The notes under the pieces are model-generated. The model searched no databases, had not been told where the DNA came from, and worked only from the letters and a program-made list of their open reading frames with translations. Position numbers and translations under genes: made by a program. A stretch of 32,500 nt of DNA from Diplosphaera chodatii (lineage: Eukaryota > Chlorophyta > Trebouxiophyceae > Prasiolales > Stichococcaceae): positions 1-32,500 of the forward strand of contig JAALGY010000007.1 of assembly GCA_032358165.1 (NCBI GenBank), given 5' to 3'. Positions 11,617 through 21,469 of this stretch are shown piece by piece. The stretch's first letter is position 1. Each line of letters starts with the position of its first letter.

Positions 11617-12405
11617 TGTGGGCCAGATCCGGTGCGAATAGAGCCAGCGTGCCCCTGTGGTCGCGGATCTCTATGACAGGCAGTGACACAGATGGGCAAC
11701 TCAGATGCAGTGTGTGGAGGCTCGCCAGCCCGTGCCACAACTGCGCGTCATATGCATATGAAAAATGTCAATGTGCAATCCTGTGTCCTGCTACACGTGC
11801 GTACAGAACTCTGTCTCTGTGCAGATGTCACAGCTGTCCGGTGCAGGTTCAACGTGCTACTCAGACTAGCTCCGTCTAGGTGCTACTAACGCCCTTATGA
11901 AGCAGCCGGTCGACTATGCGCTGAGCAGCATGCATCTTGCGCTATCATCAGATGTTTGAGGTTGTGTAAAGGCGAGGTACCGCACCTGACGGAGCTGCAT
12001 TGACAAACCAAGCAGCAAAGCAAATGGCATGCATGGTCTTGGTTGGCACGCAAAGCTCAAGATGAAGCCCTGCAGGTGAGAGTCGATGTTCTTGCGTACT
12101 CCCGTGACCAATGCTTTGGATATGATCACCGCAAAGCATGTGCACGCGACCGTTGGGCGATCTTTGCCGATGCACTGTACGAGGTGCCAACCACGGTGGC
12201 ATGATCGCAAGTTGCACAGCCGCACGTGAAGCAGCCATGCAGTTGCCACATCTCTGTCAGAACGCTGAACCGTGCACGTCAAGAGGGCTTGGAGTGCATT
12301 GCGACATGCTGCTGCTCTGCTCACTGCGCATAACGTCCTGCGATGCGCATGTTGATCAGGTTGCAGGAGACACATGATGCACCATTCTCCGTTGCAGTGG
12401 GAGCA
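11617..12405. promoter_or_regulatory. Shared upstream region of divergent TPX2-like and ubiquitin-protease genes
   Basis: The two start codons face away from each other 789 bases apart, so both promoters and 5' UTRs should lie here. A TTCTCCGTTGCAG sequence ending at 12397, just before the protease ATG at 12406, looks like a splice acceptor and may end a 5' UTR intron. A perfect 12-base palindrome CATATGCATATG sits at 11749-11760, followed by an A-rich run. No TATA box is convincing. A 226-codon minus frame crosses into the protease first exon but has no recognisable content. Confidence 0.5.
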
Positions 12406-15400
12406 ATGGCTAAGGCGAAGCGGGCGCCCGTCAAGCGCGGCGCGCAGCAGGGCCGGGGCAAGGGCGCACAGCCGGAGGGCACGGCTGGTGCGCCGCTGCC
12501 AAGGGCACAGGTGCCGACCAAGGCTGGCGCCGCGGCTGGACAGGCAGCAGGGGACCTTGCGGCGGCCAGCGCCGTGCCGCCAGCGGGGCTGCAAAACCTG
12601 GGCAACACCTGCTTTTTCAACTCAGCGCTCCAGGTGCAAGGTTGCAGGGTTGCGCAGTTGCGGGATCACATGCTTCACCTCGGTCGCGCAACGGCAATCT
12701 CATGTGAAGCGGAATGTGAGCTTCCCGGCTGTAATTTATTCTTGGTCATGGCAGGTGCTGGCGGCGGCGCCAGCTGTGCAGCAGTGCTATGGCGGGTCAG
12801 ACCAGCCCGCACGCCAGGCGCCGCTGGGCTCAGCCATGCACGAGGTCATGCAGGCCACCTCAGGTGAGCAGTGAACGGGTATACAGTGCATCTGCATCAC
12901 ACCTTATGCAGGAATGTGCCAGCCCAAACGGCCAATTCGTAAATGGAAACGGCTCGGAGCAAGATGTGCATCTGCACGCGAGTGGGCTCATCACAGTCAT
13001 TCTGGTGTCGCTCTGGCTCAGGAGTCGAGGAAGATGCACCAGCGCCAGTGCCTGCCCCTGCCAACAAACGAGGCGGCGGCGGGGCAGCCAAGCGAGCCGG
13101 CGCTGCCATGTACAGCCCGCATCGGCTGCTGGCAGCCGTCCGCAGGATCGCGCCACAGTTCAAGGTGCCAGCAGCTAGCCTGCTGCCTTGCGAGCGATCA
13201 TCAGCATATGGCAACGTTTGGCGAAACGAGCCGCTAGCTTGAAAAACAGCCAAGCTGTAGCTGGCGCCTGTGCTGACTGTCCTGTGCCGTCTCTCGCCGC
13301 AGGGCGGGGGCCAGCAGGACAGCCACGAGCTGCTGCGCTGCCTGCTGGCTGGGCTCCAGACAGAGGAGTGCAGTCTACTGAAGGTGCAACGCAGCTGTCT
13401 GCGACATCACCCATGGGTCCCGCTGCTGTGAATTTGAGGATTGCTGGGCGTTTTAGCCTTTCATTTGGCAGAATGTCTCAGGAAGCAGGCCATTTGGGCA
13501 TGAACATCCGGTGATGGCAAACCATCATGTCGACCAGCTCATGGCGCAGGCCGAAGAACGGTCGGCGGCGCAGCCCAGCAGCACGGCAGACACAGCTCAG
13601 CAGGCCGCGGCGCAGGTTGAAGGCAGCACTGTTGCAGCCGCGCAGGTAGGGCTGCTTCAGTGCTGGGCTGTAACAACAAACAAACAGCACCTAAATAGTT
13701 GGTGCTGAAAGTGTCATTTTCGTCTTGCAGGGCCATGCAGACTCAGACGCAGAGGTGACGACGGTCGAGTCCCTGTTTGGAGGCAAGCTGGCGTCGACGG
13801 TGGTGTGCGGATCCTGTGGCCACACCTCCACGCAGCTGGAGAAGTTCATGTGCGCACTGCTGCGGGGTTTGGGCTGCAAGTTGCAGCATTGAGGTCTGCC
13901 TGCAGTTTGCGGGCACCAGTCCCCGCACACGGCATCGTCCATGCTGATGCAGGTCCGGGGAGGGAGCCTGTACACGGCTGCCTCGTTTCTGGTTTTTTGA
14001 CTGGTGACTGACACCTGCGTGGGCTGCTGCAGGGACCTGTCGCTGCCGGTTGCGAGCGTGGCCGTCGCAAAGCAGCCTGCGGGGGCGGAGCCTCCGGCCG
14101 GCGGCGCCGGCGCGGCGGCCGCCAAGCCCCCGCGCCCGCTCAACCCCAAGCAGCGCAAGGCGGCAGCAAAGCAGGCGAGCAGCTGCCGAGCACCGTGACG
14201 GCATTCCGTTCTGCACGCCGTCAACCTGAGCACCGCTGCACGTCGCATTCGAGCGGTGTGGAGTGACGTCAGGGAACCTGCAGCTGCCCTGGCGCTGGCG
14301 TCACGCGACTCAGACTGCGCGCTCTGCGTTCCCATCAGGAGCGCAAGCTGGCCAAGCTGGCGCGCAGCCGGGCAGCCCGCGCGGCTTCCGCTGAACTGCC
14401 TGGCGAGGCTGGCGCCGCCGTCAAAGGTGCGAGGGCGCCTTGTAGAGTGCTGAGCACATGCATCTGCTGTCCACGGTACCTCAGGCTTGAGTCAGCTCTT
14501 TAGCCTAGCATGATGCACCGTGCTGTGCAAGCATATAGTATGACGTATTGCTGTTTTCCTTATGAATGTTGCTGTGGCGCCATACTGCAGCCGTGGATAC
14601 GTGCGCACCTGCAAACCCCATACGTCTGACCGTCTAACCGCCAAACCCTGCAGGCCGGCGCGGACGCAGGGTGCCGCTCACGCCAGCGGCCAGCGTGCGG
14701 CACTCGCCGCCGGGCCGGGGCGCGCTGCCGCCCCGCCCCGCTATCCGCTCCAGCAGCATGTCCTCGCTGGCGTCCTCAGAGGCGTCCGCCGCCACGGGGC
14801 AGCCGCCGGGCTCCGCGCTCGGCAGCCGCCCCAGCGCGGACAGACTGGGGGTACACAGTGGCGGCGGCTGCGGCGGCGGCGCTACCTCCCCCCTGCAGCA
14901 GCACCCCATGCGGCTGACCATGGAGCTCATGCACTCGATCAGCCCGCCCGTGGCAGGTGCTGCTCTCTTTCCTCCTCTTGTCGGGGAACCCACGTAAGTG
15001 ATCTTGCAAGGTGCTCGGGCATCAGCAGATGCCGTGCTGCTCTGGTAGCTCTGAAGCTTACTCAGCTAGTCAATACATGCTGTTTGTATACCAGGCGCCG
15101 ACGACGAAGGGGAGGACGACCCGTTCCTGCGCGCCATGTCGCGCACGTCCACCCCGCCGGCGTCGGTCCTGTCGGACCTCGAGTCCACCATGGCCGCACG
15201 CCACTCCAGCGGCCCGCCCTCCCTGGATGGAGACACCAGCAACGACGAGGTGATGGTCGAAAACACATTGATAAATGGCCAGGAGCGGGTAGGCTAGTCT
15301 GCTGTTTCGTGGCAGACTTGCTGAAGCTTGGCAGCTTGCACATGCAGGAGGCGCTCAGCCCCACACGCGCCCGGCACAGGGCCTCCAGCGGCGGCGCGTC

Positions 15401-18400
15401 GCCGGTCACCGTGCCAGCTGGCGCCAGCCGGCTCAGCCGGCAGAGCGCCGCGCAGCCCAGCAGGGAACAGGCCGCCGCCTCGCCTGGCGACGGCGCTGCG
15501 GCAGAGCTCAGGTATGTGTTGAGGCTTACTGCTTACAGCTACGCTACAAGACGACGAATGCAGACTGTCACCGTGAAATGCATTTGTCATGACAGCAGGC
15601 AGTGTGCAGGTCAGTGTGCACATACTTACCTGCCGTCACAGCATACAAGTGTCCCTGCACGGGCGGAAGCAGTGGGCAGCAGCAGGTTGCCGCGCGAGAC
15701 GCTCTGTGCGCCTGCCACCTGCAGGCTGCGAGGCGTAGAAGAACCAAAGCTGCGGGGTGGGGCGGAGCCAGGCACTGTTGACATAGCCACCCGAGACGAG
15801 TCGGAGGCCGCCGCAGCCGCAGCCACCCAGGCCGCGGCCAGGGCGGCGGCCGAGGCGGATGCAGCGGCCGGCGCCATCGCGGCAGAGGCAGGGGCAGAGG
15901 CAGGGGTACAGCCCCCAGGCGGCAAGGGGACGGCGGCACAGCCCAGCATGGCCAAGCGGCGCGGAGAGGCGGCGATGCAGCGGCAGCACAGCTTCCTCGA
16001 CGACAGCATCCAGGTGCCTCTGACGCAGGGTTTAGGGTTTGAACGGGTTGATCGCCCGTGTTGTGCATGACTGTATTTGCTCCGGGACATTGTCTGGTGC
16101 TGTGCTACGTGAGGTACTGACCAAAACATGCCACCGGTGGGTTGATGCAAAATGTAGCATCTTCACTTCTGATCAGGTTGCTGGCGCTGCTGCGACGGCG
16201 CAAGCCGCCGGGGATGCGACCGCCAGCGCTGGTGGCGGCAGCAGCGCTGACGCAGCGGCGGGTGCTGATGTCGTGCCAGGCCAGCAGCCCGATGCGGCCG
16301 AGCCTGCTACAGGGCTGCAACCCGCCACCAGCGCCTTTGCTGCGGCGGCGCAGCAGCCGGCGGAGGCGCAGCCGGCAGCGGCAGCAGAGGCGGCTTCGGA
16401 CAGCGGCAGCGGGGACATGGGAGCCCTGGGCAGCCTCTTCGACGACAGCGCTGCGCCAGCAACAACGGCCTCTGCACCACTGGCACAGGACTGGGGCACA
16501 GATGACCATGCAGGTGCGGCAGTGCATGAAGTGATCATGCATTTGAGGCACACACTGGGTTTGCAGGGTGAATGAGACATTTCTGCGCATTTGTGGCATG
16601 CTTGCAGCACCTGGCACGTGCAGGATTGATGGTCTGGTGTGTCCCTGACTGCAGTGTCAGGTGCCGACTCGGCCGAGACGACGCTGCAAGACTGCCTGGC
16701 CGCGTTCTTTGCGCCAGAGGCCATCACGTACACCTGCCCGCGGGAGGCGGCGGCTGCCAAGGCTGCGGCGGCAGAGGCAGCAGAAGCAGCAACAGCAGTG
16801 GCAACCCCGACATCTCTCAGCAACCCAAGGCTGCTGGGGCTCAGCGCTGCGCCAAGCGGCGAAAGTGGTGGTTCTGAGGCCTCTGCAGCCCGCAAGGTGA
16901 TGCATAAAGTGCCTTGCTCTGCTTTTGGTCATGCTCTATGGCCCGTCAACGAGTGCATGGGGTTGGTGCAGGGCTTCTAGGTGGCTGCCAAGCCGCAGTG
17001 TTTTCCGGCGCAACACCAGCTGACATGCCACACAGTTTGGCCTGCACCAGACACGCTGGCCTGTCGCCGCTGCTGAGCGCCCCACATCTCCCGCGCACAG
17101 GTGTCCTGGAGCGACTCGCCGCACGTGGTAGTCATGATCCCGGGCAGCGAAGAGCAGCGCGGCACCGATCTGCGGGCGGCGCTGAAGGGCCACGAGCCTT
17201 TCTCCAGGTCCGAGCTAGAGCATGTGTCCACGCTGCCTTCAGGACGCAAGCTTGGGCCATCCCCTGGCCCCAGAGCCACTGTGCAGCTGACATCCTGCTG
17301 GCTCATGTCAGCTGTGATCAGCGACTTCACAGGTTGACATCACCATCGACCTACTCAGCGTTGACAGCATGTGCTTGTCCTGTCACGAACCCTGCTGAGG
17401 CGCTGCGTGGCAAGTGCAGGCCGCTCAGCCACAACGGCGCCAGCCTGCTGGTGACGGCACACATGGACCAGTTCCGCAACGACACCCTGACCCTGCAGGT
17501 GGTCGCCAGGCGCCTCAAATATCTCTCGACTCAGCTGCGCTGTGACACACTTGTGCACAGGACATCATGTTTGGGGAGAGAGGCTGTGTCGGCACAGCCT
17601 GTGCATCGTGTGTGGCTGCTGTTGTCATGAACGAACTGTCTTGGTTGTGCTTGAGAGGTGACCCTGATGTCGGTCATATACCGTGCCCCCCTGCAGATCC
17701 ACCCGCACGATATGGAGCTGTCCACCGTCTCGCAGCTGGACCGCACCATGGACCTCACCACCGTGCACATCGACCGCATCCAGGTGACACCGGGCAACGC
17801 AGAATGATACCTGTAAATTACCTTTGCATTTGCTCATCCTGCAGAATGGTTGCTGAGGGACTGTGACGCGCTGTGCAGCCGTGCGGCAAGTAGTGAGGCT
17901 CTGCAGCAGCATGCTGCTTAGGCCTGCTGCTGCTGCTCCCTATCATATGTGCATCCCCGACGCTTCCCACCTCATTCGTGTGCAGCACATCAACTTAGCT
18001 TATTGCAGGATAGCCAGGCTGTTAGGCCCAACGGAACCACTGCCCTGCTTGCGCTCCTGGATCTTGATGCCAGGTTGTTTTGGCAAGATACCTGAGTGTG
18101 TCGAGGCGATTGTTCCAAGGACGTGCTGAACAAAGCCAGGACTTCTGGTTTTTGTCACCTAAGTGGACGACATCTTGATCACCAGTGCACCTTGGCGCGC
18201 AAGCGGCAAGCTGTGTTTCCTGCTTTCGCAGGAGTTTGATTCCCGGGAGGAGCAGGCGCGGGTGCAGGAGGCGGCGCAGATCCTGATGGACTGCGTCGCC
18301 GACATCGTGGACTGCCACGGCCTGGGCCCCCTGCGCTCCATGTGCAACGCGATGCAGCTGCAGCGGGCGCCGTCCGCAGGCACGCATGTCAGTCAACAGC

Positions 18401-21109
18401 AAAAGTTCCTGCTGTTACTGCTGTATGAGGATGTGGCTGCGCCAACACTCTGGATCGCGCTGCTGAGGCGCACTATATGCAGCCATACTACCAAGCAGTC
18501 GTCTGCACTAGATTGTGCCCGATGTCAGGAGCTGCGGCACTTAAACGCCTGGACATCAGGAGTCCTTTCTGTAATACGCTGCAGACATGGACCCAGCAGC
18601 CGATGGTGGCGGCACTCAGCAGCAGCCACAGCAGCAGCAGCGGCAGCAGCAGCAGGCGCTGCCGGTGCAGTACTGCGTCACCGGCGTCATGCCCGACGGC
18701 ATGAGCAAAGGTTGGTGCCCCACTCCGCAGCCTTGCTCTTCCTTGTTCTTGACATCTGTTGGGTAACGCGTGTGAGAGTGGGATCAGCAACTCACGTGCT
18801 TGCCTGAGGTATCTCACGTATCCAATCTGTGCTTCAGATGGCTGGAAGACGTGGACGTACCCGAGCGCGCAGCACCCGCGGCCGTCCGGCAGCAGCGGCG
18901 CTGTCCCGGGGCGCAGAGCCTCGCTGGACACCGTGTCGTCCGGCTCCCTGGACTTCATGCTCAGCAGGTGCAGCAGAACCTCGGCATCTGCAAGCCCCTG
19001 GTGGAGGTGACACCCTGCAACAGGCGCTGGGCTGGAGTGCACTTTGTGGTACGTTTGACCATGCGGGGGCACTGGCAACGCCGGTTGCTGATCGCTGGTC
19101 TGCTGACTGCAACAGCACCAGCAGCGGCGGCAGCGGGAACGACCCGGCGGCGGCAGCCTTGGGTGAGATGCCGCTGCCGGCTGCCCTGGAGCACGCCGCC
19201 AGCCTGTCGCGCCGCCTGGCCAGCGGCAGCCGCGACGGCGGCGGCGGCAGCGGCAGCGACTCCAGCTGCGGCGCCGCCGTCATTGTTGTCGACGAGCGGC
19301 TGTACGCGTCGGCGCCGGAGCTCGCGCAGCTGGCTGCCACCGCAGACGCAGCGACGCAGGACAGCGCTTCATCAGCAGCGGCGCCTGCTCAGCTCGCGGA
19401 CACAGGGGCGGCGGGTGAGGTGGTGGCGGCAGACGACGCGTCCGCTGCAGCTGCGGCCGTGGGCCAGCAGGCCGCAGCTGGCACGGCTGCTGCGGTTGTC
19501 ACCATGCCTGCTGGCGAGGGCGGCAGGCCGCCGACGGGTGCCTGGAGCGCAACACAGGTGCCGCAAAAGCTGACGCCCTTCGAGCCTGCCTGCACTGGGT
19601 CTGCTCCAGTTTGCTTGCCCCTGGCTTCCGCCGCAGCGCCAGAGCTAGAGTCGTGTGCCAGGCATCAGGGCTTTGCTCTGCCAAATGATGACGTGTGCCT
19701 GGGCAGGACGAGGCAGCGGCAGCGGTGGCGCCCGGCCCCGCGGTCAAGTCGTACGCCATCCAGCAGCCGCCGCAGCTGCTGACGCTGCACCTGAAGCGCT
19801 TTGAGCAGGTGGGCCCATATGTTGTTAGTCTTGTTGTTGTTGTCCATATGTACTTCCAGGTAGTGCACATGTAGTGGCTTGTGGTCGATGTCAGCGCACC
19901 ACATCATGCCGCGCCCACCGGCCCTGCCAGCCACTGCCCTGTCAGCTCTGCCGGGAGCAGCCCTCCTGTAGACATACTTCAGGCAGTGGTGCATAGCCTA
20001 CCACATGAGTAGGATAGTGCGCCATGTGTCCTGAAGCAGATTGATGCCAGTCATGAATGGTCAGCCGTCCGCTGATTTGAGCACAGGAGAAGCCCAGACC
20101 GCTTCTGACGGGTTGATCACCGGGCATAGGGACCACCAATGTTACCGGTCCAGCACACAACTTTGACTGAGTTTGCCCATGTATTTGCTGCAGAACAAGC
20201 GCGGGCAGTTCCTGAAGGTGTCCCGCCGCGTGCGCTTCAGCTTCCGGCTGGACGTCACGCCCTTTCTCAGCCGCCCTGCTGCGGGCGGCTCGCCCGATGT
20301 GGCAGCCGCTGCCGCTGGCGGCTCGGCGGGTGGCAGGCAGCCGGCAGCGCAGGCGCCAGAGCAGCATGCTGCGGGCGCCTGTGCCCCAAGTGCTGGCGGC
20401 GGCACCGGACAGCAGCCGCCGGGCGCGACTTGCTACCAGCTGGTCGGCCTGGTCGAGCACAGCGGCACCATGCGGTGCGCAAACCCTAAACCCTAAACCC
20501 TCCCGCCAGACCTGCCAGCTGCATGAGCCCGGCAGGCACTGCGTGTGAGGCTGACAGTGGATGCCTGCACTGGTCGCTTTGGCAGCAACAAGGCTCGCAC
20601 CTGCGTGTAAGGCTGACAGTGGATGCCTGTACTGGTCGCTTTGGCAGCAGCGGGGTTTGCAATGATTGCACTTTTGCATCGACCTGCAAAGCACATCGGC
20701 CATACACCCCATGGAGCAACACAAACTGCATCCCTGGTGCTGCAGGAGCGGGCACTATGTGGCATATGTGCAGCGGCGTGGTGCAGCGGCGTCGCCACCA
20801 GAGCCGCAGCTCCAGCCTGCCGCGAATGGGCTGCCGCCGACGCCGTCAGTGGCGGCAGGCGCTGAGCCGCAGCGGGCGGCGCCAGCCGGCCCGGGCGACC
20901 ATGCAGCTGGCACGCCACCGGATGCACCCGGCGCTCGTACAGGCAGCCCGCAGCTGCCGGACGGTGCTCGTGACGGCCCAGCCGGTGCAGCCGCCGCACA
21001 GCCCGAGCAGCTGGCCTGGTTCCGTGTCAGCGACCAGCATGTGAAGCGCGTCACCTGGCCGCAGGTGCTGGCTGCTGAGGCATACCTGCTGCTGTATGCA
21101 CGCGTGTAG
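12406..21109 (+). CDS. Ubiquitin-specific protease, UBP1/UBP2/USP16-like
   Basis: Exons: 12406-12633, 12755-12863, 13022-13164, 13303-13383, 13550-13645, 13731-13849, 14033-14174, 14339-14426, 14654-14956, 15095-15249, 15348-15511, 15725-16013, 16177-16513, 16655-16896, 17101-17207, 17420-17498, 17697-17783, 18232-18379, 18585-18710, 18838-18967, 19116-19557, 19707-19808, 20194-20474, 20746-21109; about 1,453 residues. This cysteine protease family removes ubiquitin from proteins. The Cys box is GLQNLGNTCFFNSALQ (catalytic Cys69), followed by GGGQQDSHELLRCLLAGL, FGGKLASTVVCGSCGH and FMDLSLPV. The C-terminal core is QPPQLLTLHLKRFEQ, KVSRRVRFSFRLDVTPFL and the His box VEHSGTMRSGHYVAYV (His about 1336), then WFRVSDQHVKRVTWPQVLAAEAYLLLYARV and TAG. 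A very long Ala/Gly/Gln-rich insertion separates the two halves. Only one clear CxxC pair of the zinc finger is seen, and no N-terminal ZnF-UBP. Exons 5 and 15-20 and the GC donor at 18380 are the weakest calls. Confidence 0.85.
14175..14338 (+). other. Probable GC-AG intron in the ubiquitin-protease gene
   Basis: The exon ends ...GCAAAGCAG and continues GCGAGC, with no in-phase GT nearby; reading on meets a stop after SSCRAP. Joining CAG to GAGCGCAAGCTGGCC after CCCATCAG keeps phase 0 and extends the basic stretch KQRKAAAKQ to ERKLAKLARSR. A strong CAG|GC context is typical of the rare GC-AG intron class. Confidence 0.65.
16027..16041 (+). repeat. Short TTTAGGG-type telomere-like motif in an intron
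   Basis: AGGGTTTAGGGTTTGAA begins 13 bases after the donor of the intron 16014-16176 of the ubiquitin-protease gene. It contains fewer than two full TTTAGGG units and alone could be chance. Confidence 0.5.
20481..20501 (+). repeat. Interstitial telomere-type repeat, three CCCTAAA units
   Basis: Three head-to-tail copies of AAACCCT begin six bases after the donor (GTGCGC) of the last intron of the ubiquitin-protease gene. The unit is the Arabidopsis-type telomere heptamer, known from many plants and several green algae. The flanking exon boundary (ATGCG|G, spanning TMRSGHY) is certain, so the repeat is intronic and not a chromosome end. Confidence 0.9.
20539..20655 (+). repeat. Two-copy 62-bp direct tandem repeat in the last protease intron
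   Basis: The block starting CTGCGTGTGAGGCTGACAG at 20539 is repeated at 20601 with a spacing of 62 bases. The copies share GGCTGACAGTGGATGCCTG and TGGTCGCTTTGGCAGCA with only scattered changes. The second copy is slightly shorter and diverges after about 20650. It lies 37 bases after the telomere-type repeat in the same intron. Function unknown; recent tandem duplication is the simplest reading. Confidence 0.9.
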
Positions 21110-21324
21110 GCAGGCAGCGTAGGCAGGCAGCGCAGGGGTCTTTCTGGTATGAAGCAGGCTGTAGACTCTCCTCAGCTCTTGATGGTTTTGGCTGGGACGT
21201 TGCCCACATGAAGCTTTTCGGATCGGAACCGAAGGAGATGCGTGCATTATGTGACGGCTGTGCTGCTGTGATGTGAGAGAGCAGCGTGGCATGAGGATCA
21301 TGCTGAAGGGAGCACGTACATTCC

Positions 21325-21329
21325 TGTAA
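21325..21329 (+). terminator. TGTAA polyadenylation signal of the ubiquitin-protease gene
   Basis: TGTAA lies about 216 bases after the TAG stop. TGTAA is the usual poly(A) signal in chlorophyte algae. It is the only plus-strand copy seen between the stop and the end of the convergent neighbour. Confidence 0.6.
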
Positions 21330-21353
21330 GGCGTTCACTGATTCACTGAATCC

Positions 21354-21358
21354 TTACA
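21354..21358 (-). terminator. TGTAA polyadenylation signal of the C2-domain gene
   Basis: TTACA on the plus strand reads TGTAA on the minus strand, 112 bases past the C2-domain gene stop. It faces the protease signal with 24 bases between them, so the two 3' UTRs probably abut or overlap. Confidence 0.6.
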
Positions 21359-21469
21359 AAGGCAAATTCGAAAAAGCAGCGGAATGCAACAGAATCTGGT
21401 GTCTAGTCAGGCAAGGTACAACTGACGAATGCGTTCAAGCCCCCAGATGCAGCTGGTACCCATCACAGC

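Larger units (their letters stand above)
21110..21469. other. Convergent 3' UTR region
   Basis: The 360 bases between the two stop codons hold the facing TGTAA signals. A short AGGCAGGCAGCGT repeat lies directly after the protease stop (about 21109-21135). No further coding signal is seen. Confidence 0.6.

Noticed and set aside
11914..12594. 226-codon minus-strand open frame
   Set aside because: It overlaps the protease first exon in antisense and shows no conserved block or splice-consistent partner.
14562..16070. 502-codon plus-strand open frame as a single gene
   Set aside because: It shares the frame of protease exons at 15348-15511 and 15725-16013 but not of the earlier exons, so it is a mixture of introns and exons of that gene.
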